Assembly: GCF_001457475.1 (NCBI RefSeq)
Contig: NZ_LN831029.1
Coordinates: 6,572,001-6,636,000 of the forward strand
Direction: 5' to 3'
From: Achromobacter xylosoxidans
GTDB taxonomy: Bacteria; Pseudomonadota; Gammaproteobacteria; Burkholderiales; Burkholderiaceae_B
DNA length: 64,000 nucleotides
In this document: in pieces, positions 8,528 to 16,732 of the stretch
Layout: every line of letters starts with the position of its first letter
Position numbering within the stretch: position 1 is the first letter of the stretch
The notes under the pieces: generated by a model
Database searches by the model: none
Seen by the model: only the letters and a program-made list of their open reading frames with translations
Told to the model about the DNA's origin: nothing
Program-made: the position numbers and the translations under genes

Positions 8528-9418
8528 ATGAACGATTCGAAAACGCGCACGTTGGTCTCCCTGCTGAAGTGGTTTGGCCGCATGCGGCCCGCCAACCGGC
8601 AACGCATCGGCGCCGCGCTCGGCTGGCTCGCCATGCGGCTGGCCAGATCGCGCACCCGCATCGTGCGCCGCAACCTCGAGCTGTGCTTCCCCGAACAGCC
8701 CGCGCAGGTGCGCGAACGCTGGGTGCGCGAACACTTCAGGGCGCTGGCGCAGTCCATCGTCGACCGCGGCGTGTTGTGGTACGGCACGCCCGAGGCAATC
8801 CAGGACATGGTCACGCAAAGCGGCGCCGAGCGCATCAACGAGCTGACCGCCCAGGGCCGTTCGGTCATCCTGCTGGCGCCGCACTTCATCGGCCTGGATG
8901 CCGCCGCCACCCGCCTCACCATGGAAGTGCCGAGCGCGGCCACCATGTACACGCCGCAAAGCGATCCGCACATCGACGCGGTCGTCGCGGCCGGACGCGC
9001 CCGCTTCAACGAGGTCTTCCTGGTCAGCCGCAAGGACGGCGTGCGCGAGCTGCTGCGCCATCTGCGCGCACCGCGGCCGGTGTACTACCTGCCAGACATG
9101 GATTTCGGCCGCCAGGGCTCGGTATTCGTGCCGTTCTTCGGCATTCCCGCGGCGACCTTGCTGGCGACCGCCCAACTGGCCAAGAAATGGAATGCGGCGG
9201 TGCTGCCCATCCTGGATTTCTGGAACCCGGAAACAGGCCGCTACCATGCCGAAGTACTGCCGCCGCTCGAGAACTTCCCCGGCGACGATACGCTGGAGGA
9301 GGCCACCGCGCGCCTGAACCGGGAACTGGAGGCCTGGGTGCGCCGCTGTCCCAGCCAGTATTACTGGGTGCATCGCCGCTTCAAGACGCGGCCGCCGGGC
9401 GAGCCCAAGATCTACTAG
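8528..9418 (+). CDS. lpxL: LpxL/HtrB-like lipid A late acyltransferase (second of two)
   Basis: The 296-residue protein resembles LpxL/HtrB, which transfers a fatty acyl chain onto the primary acyl chains of lipid A. It shows the N-terminal block RIVRRNLELCFPE, the HX4D motif as H119-FIGL-D124 in APHFIGLDAAATRL, and the block YYLPDMDFGRQGSVFVPFFG typical of lipid A late acyltransferases. The C-terminal WVHRRFKTRP motif is also characteristic. It is closer to canonical LpxL than the upstream gene, which has Glu in the HX4 position. The tandem probably forms an operon that runs toward dapF. Confidence 0.88.
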   Translation: MNDSKTRTLVSLLKWFGRMRPANRQRIGAALGWLAMRLARSRTRIVRRNLELCFPEQPAQVRERWVREHFRALAQSIVDRGVLWYGTPEAIQDMVTQSGAERINELTAQGRSVILLAPHFIGLDAAATRLTMEVPSAATMYTPQSDPHIDAVVAAGRARFNEVFLVSRKDGVRELLRHLRAPRPVYYLPDMDFGRQGSVFVPFFGIPAATLLATAQLAKKWNAAVLPILDFWNPETGRYHAEVLPPLENFPGDDTLEEATARLNRELEAWVRRCPSQYYWVHRRFKTRPPGEPKIY

Positions 9419-9484
9419 CGCGCGTTCGGACATGCGCCGTGCGGCGGCGCGGTTTTCAGGGCCAGAATGGGCGATAATCCTCCC

Positions 9485-10378
9485 ATGAACTGGAATTTCA
9501 CCAAAATGCATGGCGCGGGCAACGATTTCGTCGTCCTGGACGGTGTCCGCCAGGCCATCGAAATGACGCCCGAGCGCGCCCGCGCCCTCGGCGACCGCCA
9601 TTTCGGCATCGGCGCCGACCAGATCCTGCTGGTCGAACGCGCCACCCGGCCCGATGCCGACTTCCGCTACCGCATCTTCAATGCCGACGGCAGCGAGGTC
9701 GAGCATTGCGGCAATGGCGCCCGCTGTTTCGTGCGCTTCGTGCATGAACAAGGCCTGTCCGACCGTAACCCGCTGCGCGCCGAAATCGCCACCGGCATCC
9801 TGGTGCTGGACGAAGGCGACGACGAACAGGTCACCGTCGACATGGGCAGCACCCGTTTCGACCCGGCCGTGTTGCCGTTCGACACCACCGGCCTGGCCTC
9901 GCGCACCGAAGGCCAGGACACGCTCTGGCAGCTGGAGCTCGACGTGCCCGCCGGCCTGCCGCGCAGCGTGGCCCTGTCGGCCGTGGCCATTTCCAATCCG
10001 CACGCCGTGCAGGTGGTGGACAACGTCGACACCGCGCCCGTCGCCATCGTCGGCCCGCTGATCGAAAACCATCCTCGCTTCGCCCGCCGCGTCAACGCCG
10101 GCTTCATGCAGATCGTCGATCGCCACAGCATCCGCCTGCGCGTGCATGAGCGCGGCGCCGGCGAGACGCTGGCCTGCGGCACCGGCGCCTGCGCCGCCGT
10201 CGCTGCCGGCATCCGCCGCGGTCTGCTCGACTCCCCGGTGCGCGTGCAGACGCGCGGCGGCGTGCTGACCATCGCCTGGAATGGCGAACAACTGCGCTTG
10301 ACCGGCCCTGCCGAATCCGTCTTCACGGGCCAGGTCGATATCGACAAGCTCGTCTTCTCCATGGCGCTGAACCGCTGA
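9485..10378 (+). CDS. dapF: Diaminopimelate epimerase
   Basis: DapF converts LL- to meso-diaminopimelate for lysine and peptidoglycan synthesis. The 297 residues include the N-terminal [14 protein letters not shown] and the two catalytic cysteines: C75 in EHCGNGARC and C231 in [10 protein letters not shown]. There is no Shine-Dalgarno, and GATAAT (9473-9478) lies six bases before ATG 9485, so the transcript may start at or near the ATG. It is followed four bases later by a DUF484 gene and then xerC, the conserved dapF-DUF484-xerC order of many proteobacteria. Confidence 0.96.
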   Translation: MNWNFTKMHGAGNDFVVLDGVRQAIEMTPERARALGDRHFGIGADQILLVERATRPDADFRYRIFNADGSEVEHCGNGARCFVRFVHEQGLSDRNPLRAEIATGILVLDEGDDEQVTVDMGSTRFDPAVLPFDTTGLASRTEGQDTLWQLELDVPAGLPRSVALSAVAISNPHAVQVVDNVDTAPVAIVGPLIENHPRFARRVNAGFMQIVDRHSIRLRVHERGAGETLACGTGACAAVAAGIRRGLLDSPVRVQTRGGVLTIAWNGEQLRLTGPAESVFTGQVDIDKLVFSMALNR

Positions 10379-10382
10379 CCCC

Positions 10383-11060
10383 ATGACCGATACCGCTTTC
10401 ACCGCCCAGGACATCGCCGCTTTCCTGCAGGAACATCCCGGCTTCTTCGACGAGCACGCCGACGTCTTCGCCACGCTGCAGGTGCCGCATCCGCACGGCT
10501 CGCGCGCCATCTCGCTGGGCGAACGCCAGATCCTCACGCTGCGCGAACGCAACCGCGAACTCGAATGGCGCCTGAACGAACTGGTGCGCAACGCCACCGC
10601 CAACGAAACCATCGGCAGCCACATCTCCAAATGGTGCTGCCGACTGTTGTCGGAACCGGATCCGCAGCTGGTGCCTGGCGAGATCGCCCTGGGGCTGGCC
10701 GAACAGTTCGAACTGAACCACGTGGCGCTGCGCCTGTGGAACCTGCCCGACCTGCCCGAAACCGGCTACGGTGAACCCGTCAGCCAGGACGTGCGCACCT
10801 TCACCGACAGCCTGAAGGCGCCGTACTGCGGCACCGACACGGCCTTCGAGGCGGTCGCCTGGCTGGACGCCAAGCCCAAGTCGCTGGCGCTGGTGCCCCT
10901 GCGCCTGGAGGCCGAAGGCGCCAGCGTGGGCCTGTTGGTGCTGGGTTCGGACGACGCCGAGCGTTTCACGCCCGACATGGGCACCGCGTTCCTTGAGTCC
11001 ATCGGCCAGTTGGCCTCGGCCGCGCTGCACCGGTTGAACCCGGCCGCCCCCAAGGCGTGA
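10383..11060 (+). CDS. DUF484 family protein
   Basis: This is a 225-residue cytoplasmic protein. The N terminus (ITAFLQEHPGFF-type motif, here AAFLQEHPGFFDEHADVFATL) and the following coiled-coil-like stretch RQILTLRERNRELEWRLNEL are the DUF484 signature. The rest resembles a GAF-like sensor fold (SLALVPLRLEAEGASVGLLVLG). The function is unknown. It is almost always found between dapF and xerC, which suggests a link to cell envelope or chromosome dimer resolution, but this is only context. Confidence 0.88.
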   Translation: MTDTAFTAQDIAAFLQEHPGFFDEHADVFATLQVPHPHGSRAISLGERQILTLRERNRELEWRLNELVRNATANETIGSHISKWCCRLLSEPDPQLVPGEIALGLAEQFELNHVALRLWNLPDLPETGYGEPVSQDVRTFTDSLKAPYCGTDTAFEAVAWLDAKPKSLALVPLRLEAEGASVGLLVLGSDDAERFTPDMGTAFLESIGQLASAALHRLNPAAPKA

Positions 11061-11067
11061 TCCAGCC

Positions 11068-12069
11068 ATGAGCGCGGGAGCCCCGGAACACGCCATGCAG
11101 GACCCGGCGCCGGACGCTCCCCTGCCCGATCCGATGGCCGCATGGCTGCGCCATCTGGAAAGCAACCGCCGCTATTCCCCCCACACGCTGGACGGCTACC
11201 GGCGCGAGCTGGGTTTCCTGATTGAACTGGCCGAACGCGCCAAACTGCCCCTCGAGCGGCTCGGCAACGGCCATATCCGCCACTTCGTCGCGCGGCTGCA
11301 TGCCCAGGGCCGCGGCCCGCGCAGCCTGGCCCGCACGCTGGCGGCCTGGCGCGGCTTCTACCAGTGGTGGGCGCCCGCCATCGGCCTGGCCGGCAATCCG
11401 GTCGCCGGCGTGCGCGCGCCGAAGGCGCCGCGCAGCCTGCCCAAGGCCCTGTCGGTGGAACAGACGCAGGCCCTGCTGGACCGCGCACCTGCCAAAGTGG
11501 CGACCGAACCGGCCGCGCTGCGCGACCAGGCCATGTTCGAATTGTTGTATTCCAGCGGCTTGCGCCTGTCGGAACTGGTCGGGCTCGACCTGCGCTACGC
11601 GCGCTCGGCCGACTATGAATCGCGCGGCTGGCTCAATCTGGATGAAGCGGAAGTGATCGTGCTGGGCAAAGGCGGCAAGCGCCGCTCCGTACCCGTGGGC
11701 CAGGCGGCCGTGGCGGCGCTGCAACGCTGGATCGAAGCCCGGCCGCAACTGGCCCCGCCCGCCGCATCGCCGTCAGATGCCGCCGCGCTGTTCCTGGGCG
11801 CGCGCGGACGCCGCATCTCGCCGCGCGTGGTGCAACTGCAATTGGCGCACGTCGCGCAGGCTGCGGGCCTGCCGACCCACGTGCATCCGCACGTGCTGCG
11901 CCACAGCTTCGCCAGCCATGTGCTGCAATCGGCGCAGGATCTGCGCGCCGTGCAGGAAATGCTCGGCCACGCCAATATCTCCACGACCCAGATCTATACC
12001 CGGCTGGATTTCCAACACCTGGCGCGCGCCTACGACCAGGCGCATCCACGCGCCGGCCGCAAATCCTGA
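11068..12069 (+). CDS. xerC: Site-specific tyrosine recombinase XerC
   Basis: XerC works with XerD at dif to resolve chromosome dimers before division. This 333-residue copy has the N-terminal SAM-like DNA-binding domain (SNRRYSPHTLDGYRREL) and the full catalytic set: R166 in SSGLRLSEL, Lys in GKGGKRR (201 or 204), H275 and R278 in HVLRHSFASH, H301 in EMLGHANIS, and the nucleophile Y310 in QIYTRLD. It is slightly longer than usual at the N terminus, so a downstream start at codon 10 or 23 is possible. The context behind dapF and DUF484 supports XerC over other recombinases. Confidence 0.94.
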   Translation: MSAGAPEHAMQDPAPDAPLPDPMAAWLRHLESNRRYSPHTLDGYRRELGFLIELAERAKLPLERLGNGHIRHFVARLHAQGRGPRSLARTLAAWRGFYQWWAPAIGLAGNPVAGVRAPKAPRSLPKALSVEQTQALLDRAPAKVATEPAALRDQAMFELLYSSGLRLSELVGLDLRYARSADYESRGWLNLDEAEVIVLGKGGKRRSVPVGQAAVAALQRWIEARPQLAPPAASPSDAAALFLGARGRRISPRVVQLQLAHVAQAAGLPTHVHPHVLRHSFASHVLQSAQDLRAVQEMLGHANISTTQIYTRLDFQHLARAYDQAHPRAGRKS

Positions 12070-12082
12070 GCACCGGGCGCGC

Positions 12083-13195
12083 TCATCCGCCGCCGGCCAG
12101 CATGCCACCCAACAGCAACACGCCCAATGCCAGCACGGCCAGGGCGGCCAACGCTTCCACGCCGTAGCGCAACCGCGCCGCCGCCACGCCCGACAGGCGG
12201 GATCCCAGTGTCGTGGCGGCGCCGCCGGCCGCGACCGCCAGGCAGGCCAGCGCGGCCACGGTCAGGCCGGTGCCCAGCCCCATCGCCAGCGCCGACGCCA
12301 TCCCCGCCAGGAAGAATCCCTGGGACAACGCGAACACCAGCACGATCAACGCGCCGCTGCAGGGCCGCAGGCCCACCGCGAAGATCGCGGACCAGGCGCG
12401 ACGCCAATTCAACGGCCCCGCCACCTGGTCGGGCGGCGGCACATGCGCGTGGCCGCAGCCGCAATCGTCGTGATGCGCATGGCCATGGGCATGGTCATGC
12501 GGTTGGGCAGGTGCCGCCGCATCCCCATGCGGCGCCGAGGCCCGTACGGCGATGGCTCGCAAGGCCGGGGCGGACGCCACGGGTGTCGGCGCTGCGACCG
12601 TGGCCATTGTCGCGGCCCGCCGACGGCGCAACAACGGCCGGATCGCCTTGATCCAGACCAGCCAGGCCCCCAGCAACGTCACCAACGCATACGATGCCAG
12701 CTCCAGCCAACGCGTCGCCTGATTCATCACCGCCGCCGTGGCGTTGAACACCAACGCCAGCGCCGCCACCATCGCGATGGCCACCAGGGCCTGCACCAAC
12801 GACGACAGCAACGCCAGCAGCGCGCCATTGCGGGCCGTCTGGCGATTGGCGAGCACATAAGAGGAAATCACCGCTTTGCCGTGTCCCGGCCCAAGCGCGT
12901 GGAACACGCCGTACGCGAAAGACAGGCCGATCAGCGTCCAGGCAGCGCCGCCGTCGGCCTGCCAGGCACGCACGGCGGCAGTGAGCTGGCGATAGAAATG
13001 CGTCTGCCATACCGACACCTGGCCGAAAAACGCGGACAACCAACCGGGACCGCCCGCGAGCCCCGCGCCGCTTTCCGGCACGCCGAAAGGATGGGCGCCT
13101 TGCGCCGCGGCCATGCCGGTCCAGGCCAGCGCGCCCAGGGCCAGCAGCCACGCGCACGCGGCCGCCGCGATGGGCCGCCCCCGCGTCAGGAGCAT
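12083..13195 (-). CDS. NicO/RcnA-type nickel/cobalt transporter
   Basis: The 370-residue membrane protein has the NicO family metal motif GVFHALGPGHGKAVISSYVLA, a second motif VGLRPCSGALIVLVFALSQG, and a histidine-rich cytoplasmic loop (HDHAHGHAHH, then DDCGCGHAH) between the two halves. Family members move Ni2+ or Co2+, in either direction. Here it is the last gene of a zinc operon behind znuCBA and DUF1007, so zinc may be a substrate; that is inference. ATG 13195 has GAGGTGC upstream and overlaps the DUF1007 end by 10 bases, indicating translational coupling. Confidence 0.85.
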   Translation of the reverse strand: MLLTRGRPIAAAACAWLLALGALAWTGMAAAQGAHPFGVPESGAGLAGGPGWLSAFFGQVSVWQTHFYRQLTAAVRAWQADGGAAWTLIGLSFAYGVFHALGPGHGKAVISSYVLANRQTARNGALLALLSSLVQALVAIAMVAALALVFNATAAVMNQATRWLELASYALVTLLGAWLVWIKAIRPLLRRRRAATMATVAAPTPVASAPALRAIAVRASAPHGDAAAPAQPHDHAHGHAHHDDCGCGHAHVPPPDQVAGPLNWRRAWSAIFAVGLRPCSGALIVLVFALSQGFFLAGMASALAMGLGTGLTVAALACLAVAAGGAATTLGSRLSGVAAARLRYGVEALAALAVLALGVLLLGGMLAGGG

Positions 13196-13869
13196 TGCAC
13201 CTCGATGCGGTGCGTCAGCCCCTTGGTGATGGCGAAAAGCTCTTCCGGCAGGGCATCCGGATCGGCCGGGATCGCGGCCAGTTGCTGCATGGTGTTCCAA
13301 TCCAGTTCCTTGGGCTTGCGGTAAGCCTGCTTGCAGGCCGCCGCGCCGGGTCCGCCCAACGCGACCGCCCCTTTTTCTTCGAAGGCGTACGCCACGAAAT
13401 AGGTCGGGTCATAGATATCGACCTGGGCGCCAGCGGAGTCCAGCGCGGCAGGCTCGGCCAGCGGCAAGGTGAACGCCAACGCCAATCGACCGGTCTTGGG
13501 GTTCCAGGTCACGCGCGCATCGCGCGGCGCGGCGAACACCGCGCTCTTGCCGGCCACGGTGACACGCGTGAAGTAATGCGACACCGGCTCGCCCAGCGCC
13601 TTCATCCAATCCTGCGCCATGGTCTTCAAGGTGTCGTCGGGCACGGCGCCGCCCTTGCCCTTCTTGAGACCCTGGGTGGCATAGGCGCCGAACATTTCGT
13701 CGAACAGCCAGACCTGCCTCACGGCCGTGACCCGATGTTGCTCGTCCAGGTCGATCACGGCGCGGGCATCGATCCACATGTGCGGATGGGCGCCGGCGGT
13801 GCTGGCCGCCAGTGCGCCCGTGACAGCGATCAGGGCCGCAATGCGGCGGTGAGCTGACGTACGTTCCAT
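13186..13869 (-). CDS. DUF1007 family periplasmic protein
   Basis: The 227-residue protein has a signal peptide (RRIAALIAVTGALAAS, cleavage after TAGA) and then HPHMWIDARAVIDLD, the DUF1007 start motif that places a His-x-His at the mature N terminus. Such proteins regularly pair with NicO-type transporters and probably deliver or sense metal in the periplasm. It overlaps the znuA 3' end by 40 bases and the NicO gene by 10, so it belongs to the zinc operon. Its exact metal is unknown. Confidence 0.85.
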   Translation of the reverse strand: MERTSAHRRIAALIAVTGALAASTAGAHPHMWIDARAVIDLDEQHRVTAVRQVWLFDEMFGAYATQGLKKGKGGAVPDDTLKTMAQDWMKALGEPVSHYFTRVTVAGKSAVFAAPRDARVTWNPKTGRLALAFTLPLAEPAALDSAGAQVDIYDPTYFVAYAFEEKGAVALGGPGAAACKQAYRKPKELDWNTMQQLAAIPADPDALPEELFAITKGLTHRIEVQCS

Positions 13870-14825
13870 TCAAACATTTCCAGGTAGGTGGCGCCGGGCT
13901 GTCCGGGCTTGGACAGCGCATCGGAATACAGCGTACCACCCACCTTGGCGCCCGTTTCACGCGCGATCTGCTGCACCAGGCGGGGGCTGGTGATGTTCTC
14001 GACGAACACCGCCGGCACCTTGTCGCGCTTGACCTGCTCGATGATGCGCGCCACGTCGCCGGCGGACGGTTCGGCCGCGGTCGATACGCCCATTGCCGCA
14101 ATGAAATCCACGCCATACGCATCGCCGAAATAGCCAAAGGCATCGTGCGAAGTGACTACCTTGCGGCGTTCGGCCGGGATCGCGGCGAAGGCCTTGCGCG
14201 CGGCGGTATCGGCGGCCTGAAGGCGGGCGATGTAGGCATCGGCGCGCTTGCGATAGGCGTCGGCGTGGGCGGGATCGGCGGCGGCCAGGCCCGCGGCCAC
14301 ATTGCGCGCATAGGTCACGCCATTGGCCAGGTTCTGCCAGGCGTGCGGGTCTGCGTCGCCATGATGGTGATGGCCCTCGCCAGCGCCATGGTCATGGTCA
14401 TGGTCATGGTCCTTGTCGCCATGGCCGTGATCGTGCTTGCCATGCTCATGGCCGGCGAACTTGCGCGGCGTCACTCCCTTGGAGGCGACGACGGTCGGAC
14501 CCGTGAAGCCCGCGGCCTTCACCAGCCGCGGCAACCACGCTTCGAAGTCCAGGCCGTTGACGAACAGTATCCTGGCAGCCGCCAGTTTCTTGGCATCGCC
14601 TGGCGTTGGCTCGTATTCATGGGCGTCGCCGTCCGGGCCCACCAGCGTGCCCAGCTTGATATCGTCGCCGCCCACCTCGCGCACGATGTCGCCCAGGATC
14701 GAAAAGCTTGCCACGACCGGCAGCGGTTCGGCGGCATGCGCCGCGCCGAAGGCCGTGGACAGCCACAGGCCGGCGGCGGCCAGCAAGGCGCGGCGGCGCG
14801 GGAACGCCGGCAGAATGGAACGCAT
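13830..14825 (-). CDS. znuA: Zinc ABC transporter substrate-binding protein
   Basis: The 331-residue periplasmic protein of the cluster A-I family captures Zn2+ for ZnuBC. It has a signal peptide (RRRALLAAAGLWLSTAFGAA), then VVASFSILGDIVREVGGD. Metal ligands fit DAHEYEPTP, DPHAWQN and SHDAFGYFGDAYG. Between the first two lies the charged histidine-rich loop typical of zinc binders (GHEHGKHDHGHGDKDHDHDH, then HHHHGDADPH). ATG 14825 has a strong AAGGAG seven bases upstream; the longer in-frame reading lacks one. A 19-base gap separates it from znuB. Confidence 0.93.
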   Translation of the reverse strand: MRSILPAFPRRRALLAAAGLWLSTAFGAAHAAEPLPVVASFSILGDIVREVGGDDIKLGTLVGPDGDAHEYEPTPGDAKKLAAARILFVNGLDFEAWLPRLVKAAGFTGPTVVASKGVTPRKFAGHEHGKHDHGHGDKDHDHDHDHGAGEGHHHHGDADPHAWQNLANGVTYARNVAAGLAAADPAHADAYRKRADAYIARLQAADTAARKAFAAIPAERRKVVTSHDAFGYFGDAYGVDFIAAMGVSTAAEPSAGDVARIIEQVKRDKVPAVFVENITSPRLVQQIARETGAKVGGTLYSDALSKPGQPGATYLEMFEWNVRQLTAALRP

Positions 14826-14844
14826 AGCGAATCTCCTTGAGGGT

Positions 14845-15711
14845 TCAGGCCCGGCGCGATGCGCGCGACGCCCGCAGCAGCCCGCCATACGGGCCGCAGA
14901 CGATGGAAAACAGATAGCAACCGCCGGCCGCCAGGATGATCGCGGGCGAGGCCGGCACGTTGAAGTGATACGACACCAGCAGGCCCGTCACCGAAGCGGC
15001 CACGCCAACGCCGCCGGCCAGCGGGATCTGGCCGGCAGCCGAACGCATCCAGAAGCGGGCGGCCGCGGCCGGCAGCATCATGATGCCGACCACCATCAGC
15101 GTGCCGAGCACCTGGAAGCCGGCCACCAGGTTCACCACCACCAGCACCAGAAAGCCCATGTGGACCCAGCCGCCCTGGCCGCCGCTGGCGCGCAGGAAGC
15201 CCGGATCGAGACATTCCGCCACCAGCATGCGATAAAGCGCGGCCAATGCCAGCAGCGTGATGCTGGCCGTTGCCGTCACCAGCAGCAGCGCCGCGTCGTC
15301 CAGCCCCAGCACGGTGCCGAACAGCACGTGCAGCAGATCCATGTTCGACCCGCGCAGCGACACCAGCAGCACCCCCAGGCCCAGCGATATCAGGTAGAAG
15401 GCGGCGAAGCTGGCGTCTTCCCGCAGCGGCGTCAGGCGCGCGACCAGGCCGGCCAGGAGCGCCACGGCCAGCCCGGTGGCGATGCCGCCCAGCATCATCG
15501 CGCCCAACGACAGGCCGGCCAGCAGGAAGCCCGCCGCCACGCCCGGCAGGATCGCGTGCGACATGGCATCCCCCATCAGGCTCATGCGCCGCAGCACCAG
15601 GAAGACGCCCAGCGGCGCGGCCCCCAGGGACAGGGCGCTGGCGCCGGCCAGCGCGCGCCGCATGAAGCCGTAGTCGAGAAAGGGGCCGATCAACCATTGC
15701 GACACGCTCAT
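14845..15711 (-). CDS. znuB: Zinc ABC transporter permease
   Basis: The 288-residue inner-membrane permease has about eight hydrophobic segments and the ABC-3 family landmarks MRRALAGASALSLGAAPLGV, SLMGDAMSHAILPGVAAGF and VGIMMLPAAAARFW. It forms the channel through which ZnuA-bound zinc passes, driven by ZnuC. The start at ATG 15711 overlaps the znuC stop as ATGA, so translation is coupled. Earlier in-frame ATGs lie inside znuC and are unlikely. Confidence 0.93.
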   Translation of the reverse strand: MSVSQWLIGPFLDYGFMRRALAGASALSLGAAPLGVFLVLRRMSLMGDAMSHAILPGVAAGFLLAGLSLGAMMLGGIATGLAVALLAGLVARLTPLREDASFAAFYLISLGLGVLLVSLRGSNMDLLHVLFGTVLGLDDAALLLVTATASITLLALAALYRMLVAECLDPGFLRASGGQGGWVHMGFLVLVVVNLVAGFQVLGTLMVVGIMMLPAAAARFWMRSAAGQIPLAGGVGVAASVTGLLVSYHFNVPASPAIILAAGGCYLFSIVCGPYGGLLRASRASRRA

Positions 15712-16430
15712 GCGAAGGCCCTCGCGTGCCATTGGCGCGCCGTCTTCAGATTCGCCTCGGTCAACGTCTCGGCGGTATCGCCCCACGCCACCACCGAACC
15801 GGACAGCAGCAGGCACTGTGGAAAGTGGTCACGCACCAGGTCCATGTCGTGCAGCACCGCGATCACCGTACGCCCCTGGCCGTGCAGGCCGCAGAGCAAC
15901 GCCATCAGCTCATCGGCGGTATGGCTGTCGACAGCGGTAAAGGGTTCGTCGAGCAGCAACACCGGCGCATCCTGCACCAGCATGCGCGCGAACAGCGTGC
16001 GCTGCAGCTGTCCGCCGGACAGCGTATCGATCCCCCGGCCAGCCATGTCGGCCAGGCCAACGGTTTGCAACGCCTGCATGCAGCGGTCGATCTCTTCGCC
16101 GCCATAGCGCCGCCAACCGCCGACCCGGCGCCAGGCTCCCATCGCGACCAGGTCCAGCACCGTCACGGGAAAGGAGCGATCCAGCTCCGCGGCCTGCGGC
16201 AACCACGCCAGTTCGGAACGGCCGACGCCGCCGACGCTGACCCTGCCGGACAGGGGCCGCAATACGCCCATGATGCCTTTGATCAAGGTGGATTTGCCGG
16301 CCCCGTTCGGACCGACCACGGCGGTCATCGCGCCCGCCTCGAAGCGGCCCGACACGCCGCGCAAGGCGGCATGGCCATGCCAACCGAAGGAGGCGTTGCA
16401 CAACTCGATGGCCACCGGCGCAACGCTCAT
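15708..16430 (-). CDS. znuC: Zinc ABC transporter ATPase
   Basis: The 240-residue ABC ATPase has Walker A GPNGAGKST, the signature LSGGQLQRTLFARML, Walker B VLLLDEPF and the switch histidine in VIAVLHDMD. It energises zinc uptake through ZnuB. The start ATG 16430 overlaps the stop of an upstream 56-codon reading frame as ATGA, and the stop overlaps znuB in the same way. Its position close to a divergent zur gene and a Zur-like operator supports zinc rather than manganese as the substrate. Confidence 0.93.
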   Translation of the reverse strand: MSVAPVAIELCNASFGWHGHAALRGVSGRFEAGAMTAVVGPNGAGKSTLIKGIMGVLRPLSGRVSVGGVGRSELAWLPQAAELDRSFPVTVLDLVAMGAWRRVGGWRRYGGEEIDRCMQALQTVGLADMAGRGIDTLSGGQLQRTLFARMLVQDAPVLLLDEPFTAVDSHTADELMALLCGLHGQGRTVIAVLHDMDLVRDHFPQCLLLSGSVVAWGDTAETLTEANLKTARQWHARAFA

Positions 16431-16597
16431 CGCGCCCACCAGTCCAGCGCCCAGCCGGTCAACGCCCACAACGCCGCCGCCGCGGCCAGCGCGGCAGCCA
16501 TGCGGCGCCAGGCGGAGGCGAGGAAAGCGGAGCGCAAGGAGGCGCCCGGACCCGGCGCGGCGCCGGACCGCGGGGGCAAAAGCGAAAAATGGGACAT
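16427..16597 (-). CDS. Small membrane protein leading the znu operon (56 residues)
   Basis: This short frame begins MSHFSLLPPRSGAAPGPGAS and ends with one hydrophobic helix (about residues 31-51, MAAALAAAAALWALTGWAL) followed by DWWAR. Its TGA overlaps the znuC ATG as ATGA, and its ATG lies 29 bases from a Zur-like operator, so it is the first frame of the zinc transcript. No strong ribosome site precedes it. I do not recognise a family. It could be a translated leader that couples znuC expression, or a small partner of the transporter. Confidence 0.55.
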   Translation of the reverse strand: MSHFSLLPPRSGAAPGPGASLRSAFLASAWRRMAAALAAAAALWALTGWALDWWAR

Positions 16598-16625
16598 GAC
16601 GAAGAGAAACAGCGGAATATTATTA

Positions 16626-16640
16626 TGTTATATCATAACT
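16626..16640. promoter_or_regulatory. Probable Zur operator (Zur box)
   Basis: TGTTATATCATAACT contains perfect 5-bp arms (GTTAT/ATAAC) and matches the enterobacterial Zur consensus core TGTTATANTATAACA at 12 of 14 defined positions. It lies in the divergent region between the znu operon and the Fur/Zur-type regulator, and probably represses both when zinc is plentiful. Confidence 0.75.
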
Positions 16641-16732
16641 ACACCCGCTTGAATGGGAGGGTTTCGCCCGCACCTGGAGGTTTTCTGCTACCTTCCAGGC
16701 ATCTCGCGCGCTCGCGCGCGTTCCCTTTCCAG

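Noticed and set aside
8522..10630. A 702-codon minus-strand frame over the second lpxL and dapF.
   Set aside because: It is the complement of well-supported genes, with His/Ala/Gly/Arg-rich composition typical of antisense GC-rich frames.
11777..13324. A 515-codon plus-strand frame opposite the NicO transporter gene.
   Set aside because: Composition is Arg/Gln/His/Pro-rich without domains, while the minus strand encodes NicO and overlaps DUF1007 in an operon.
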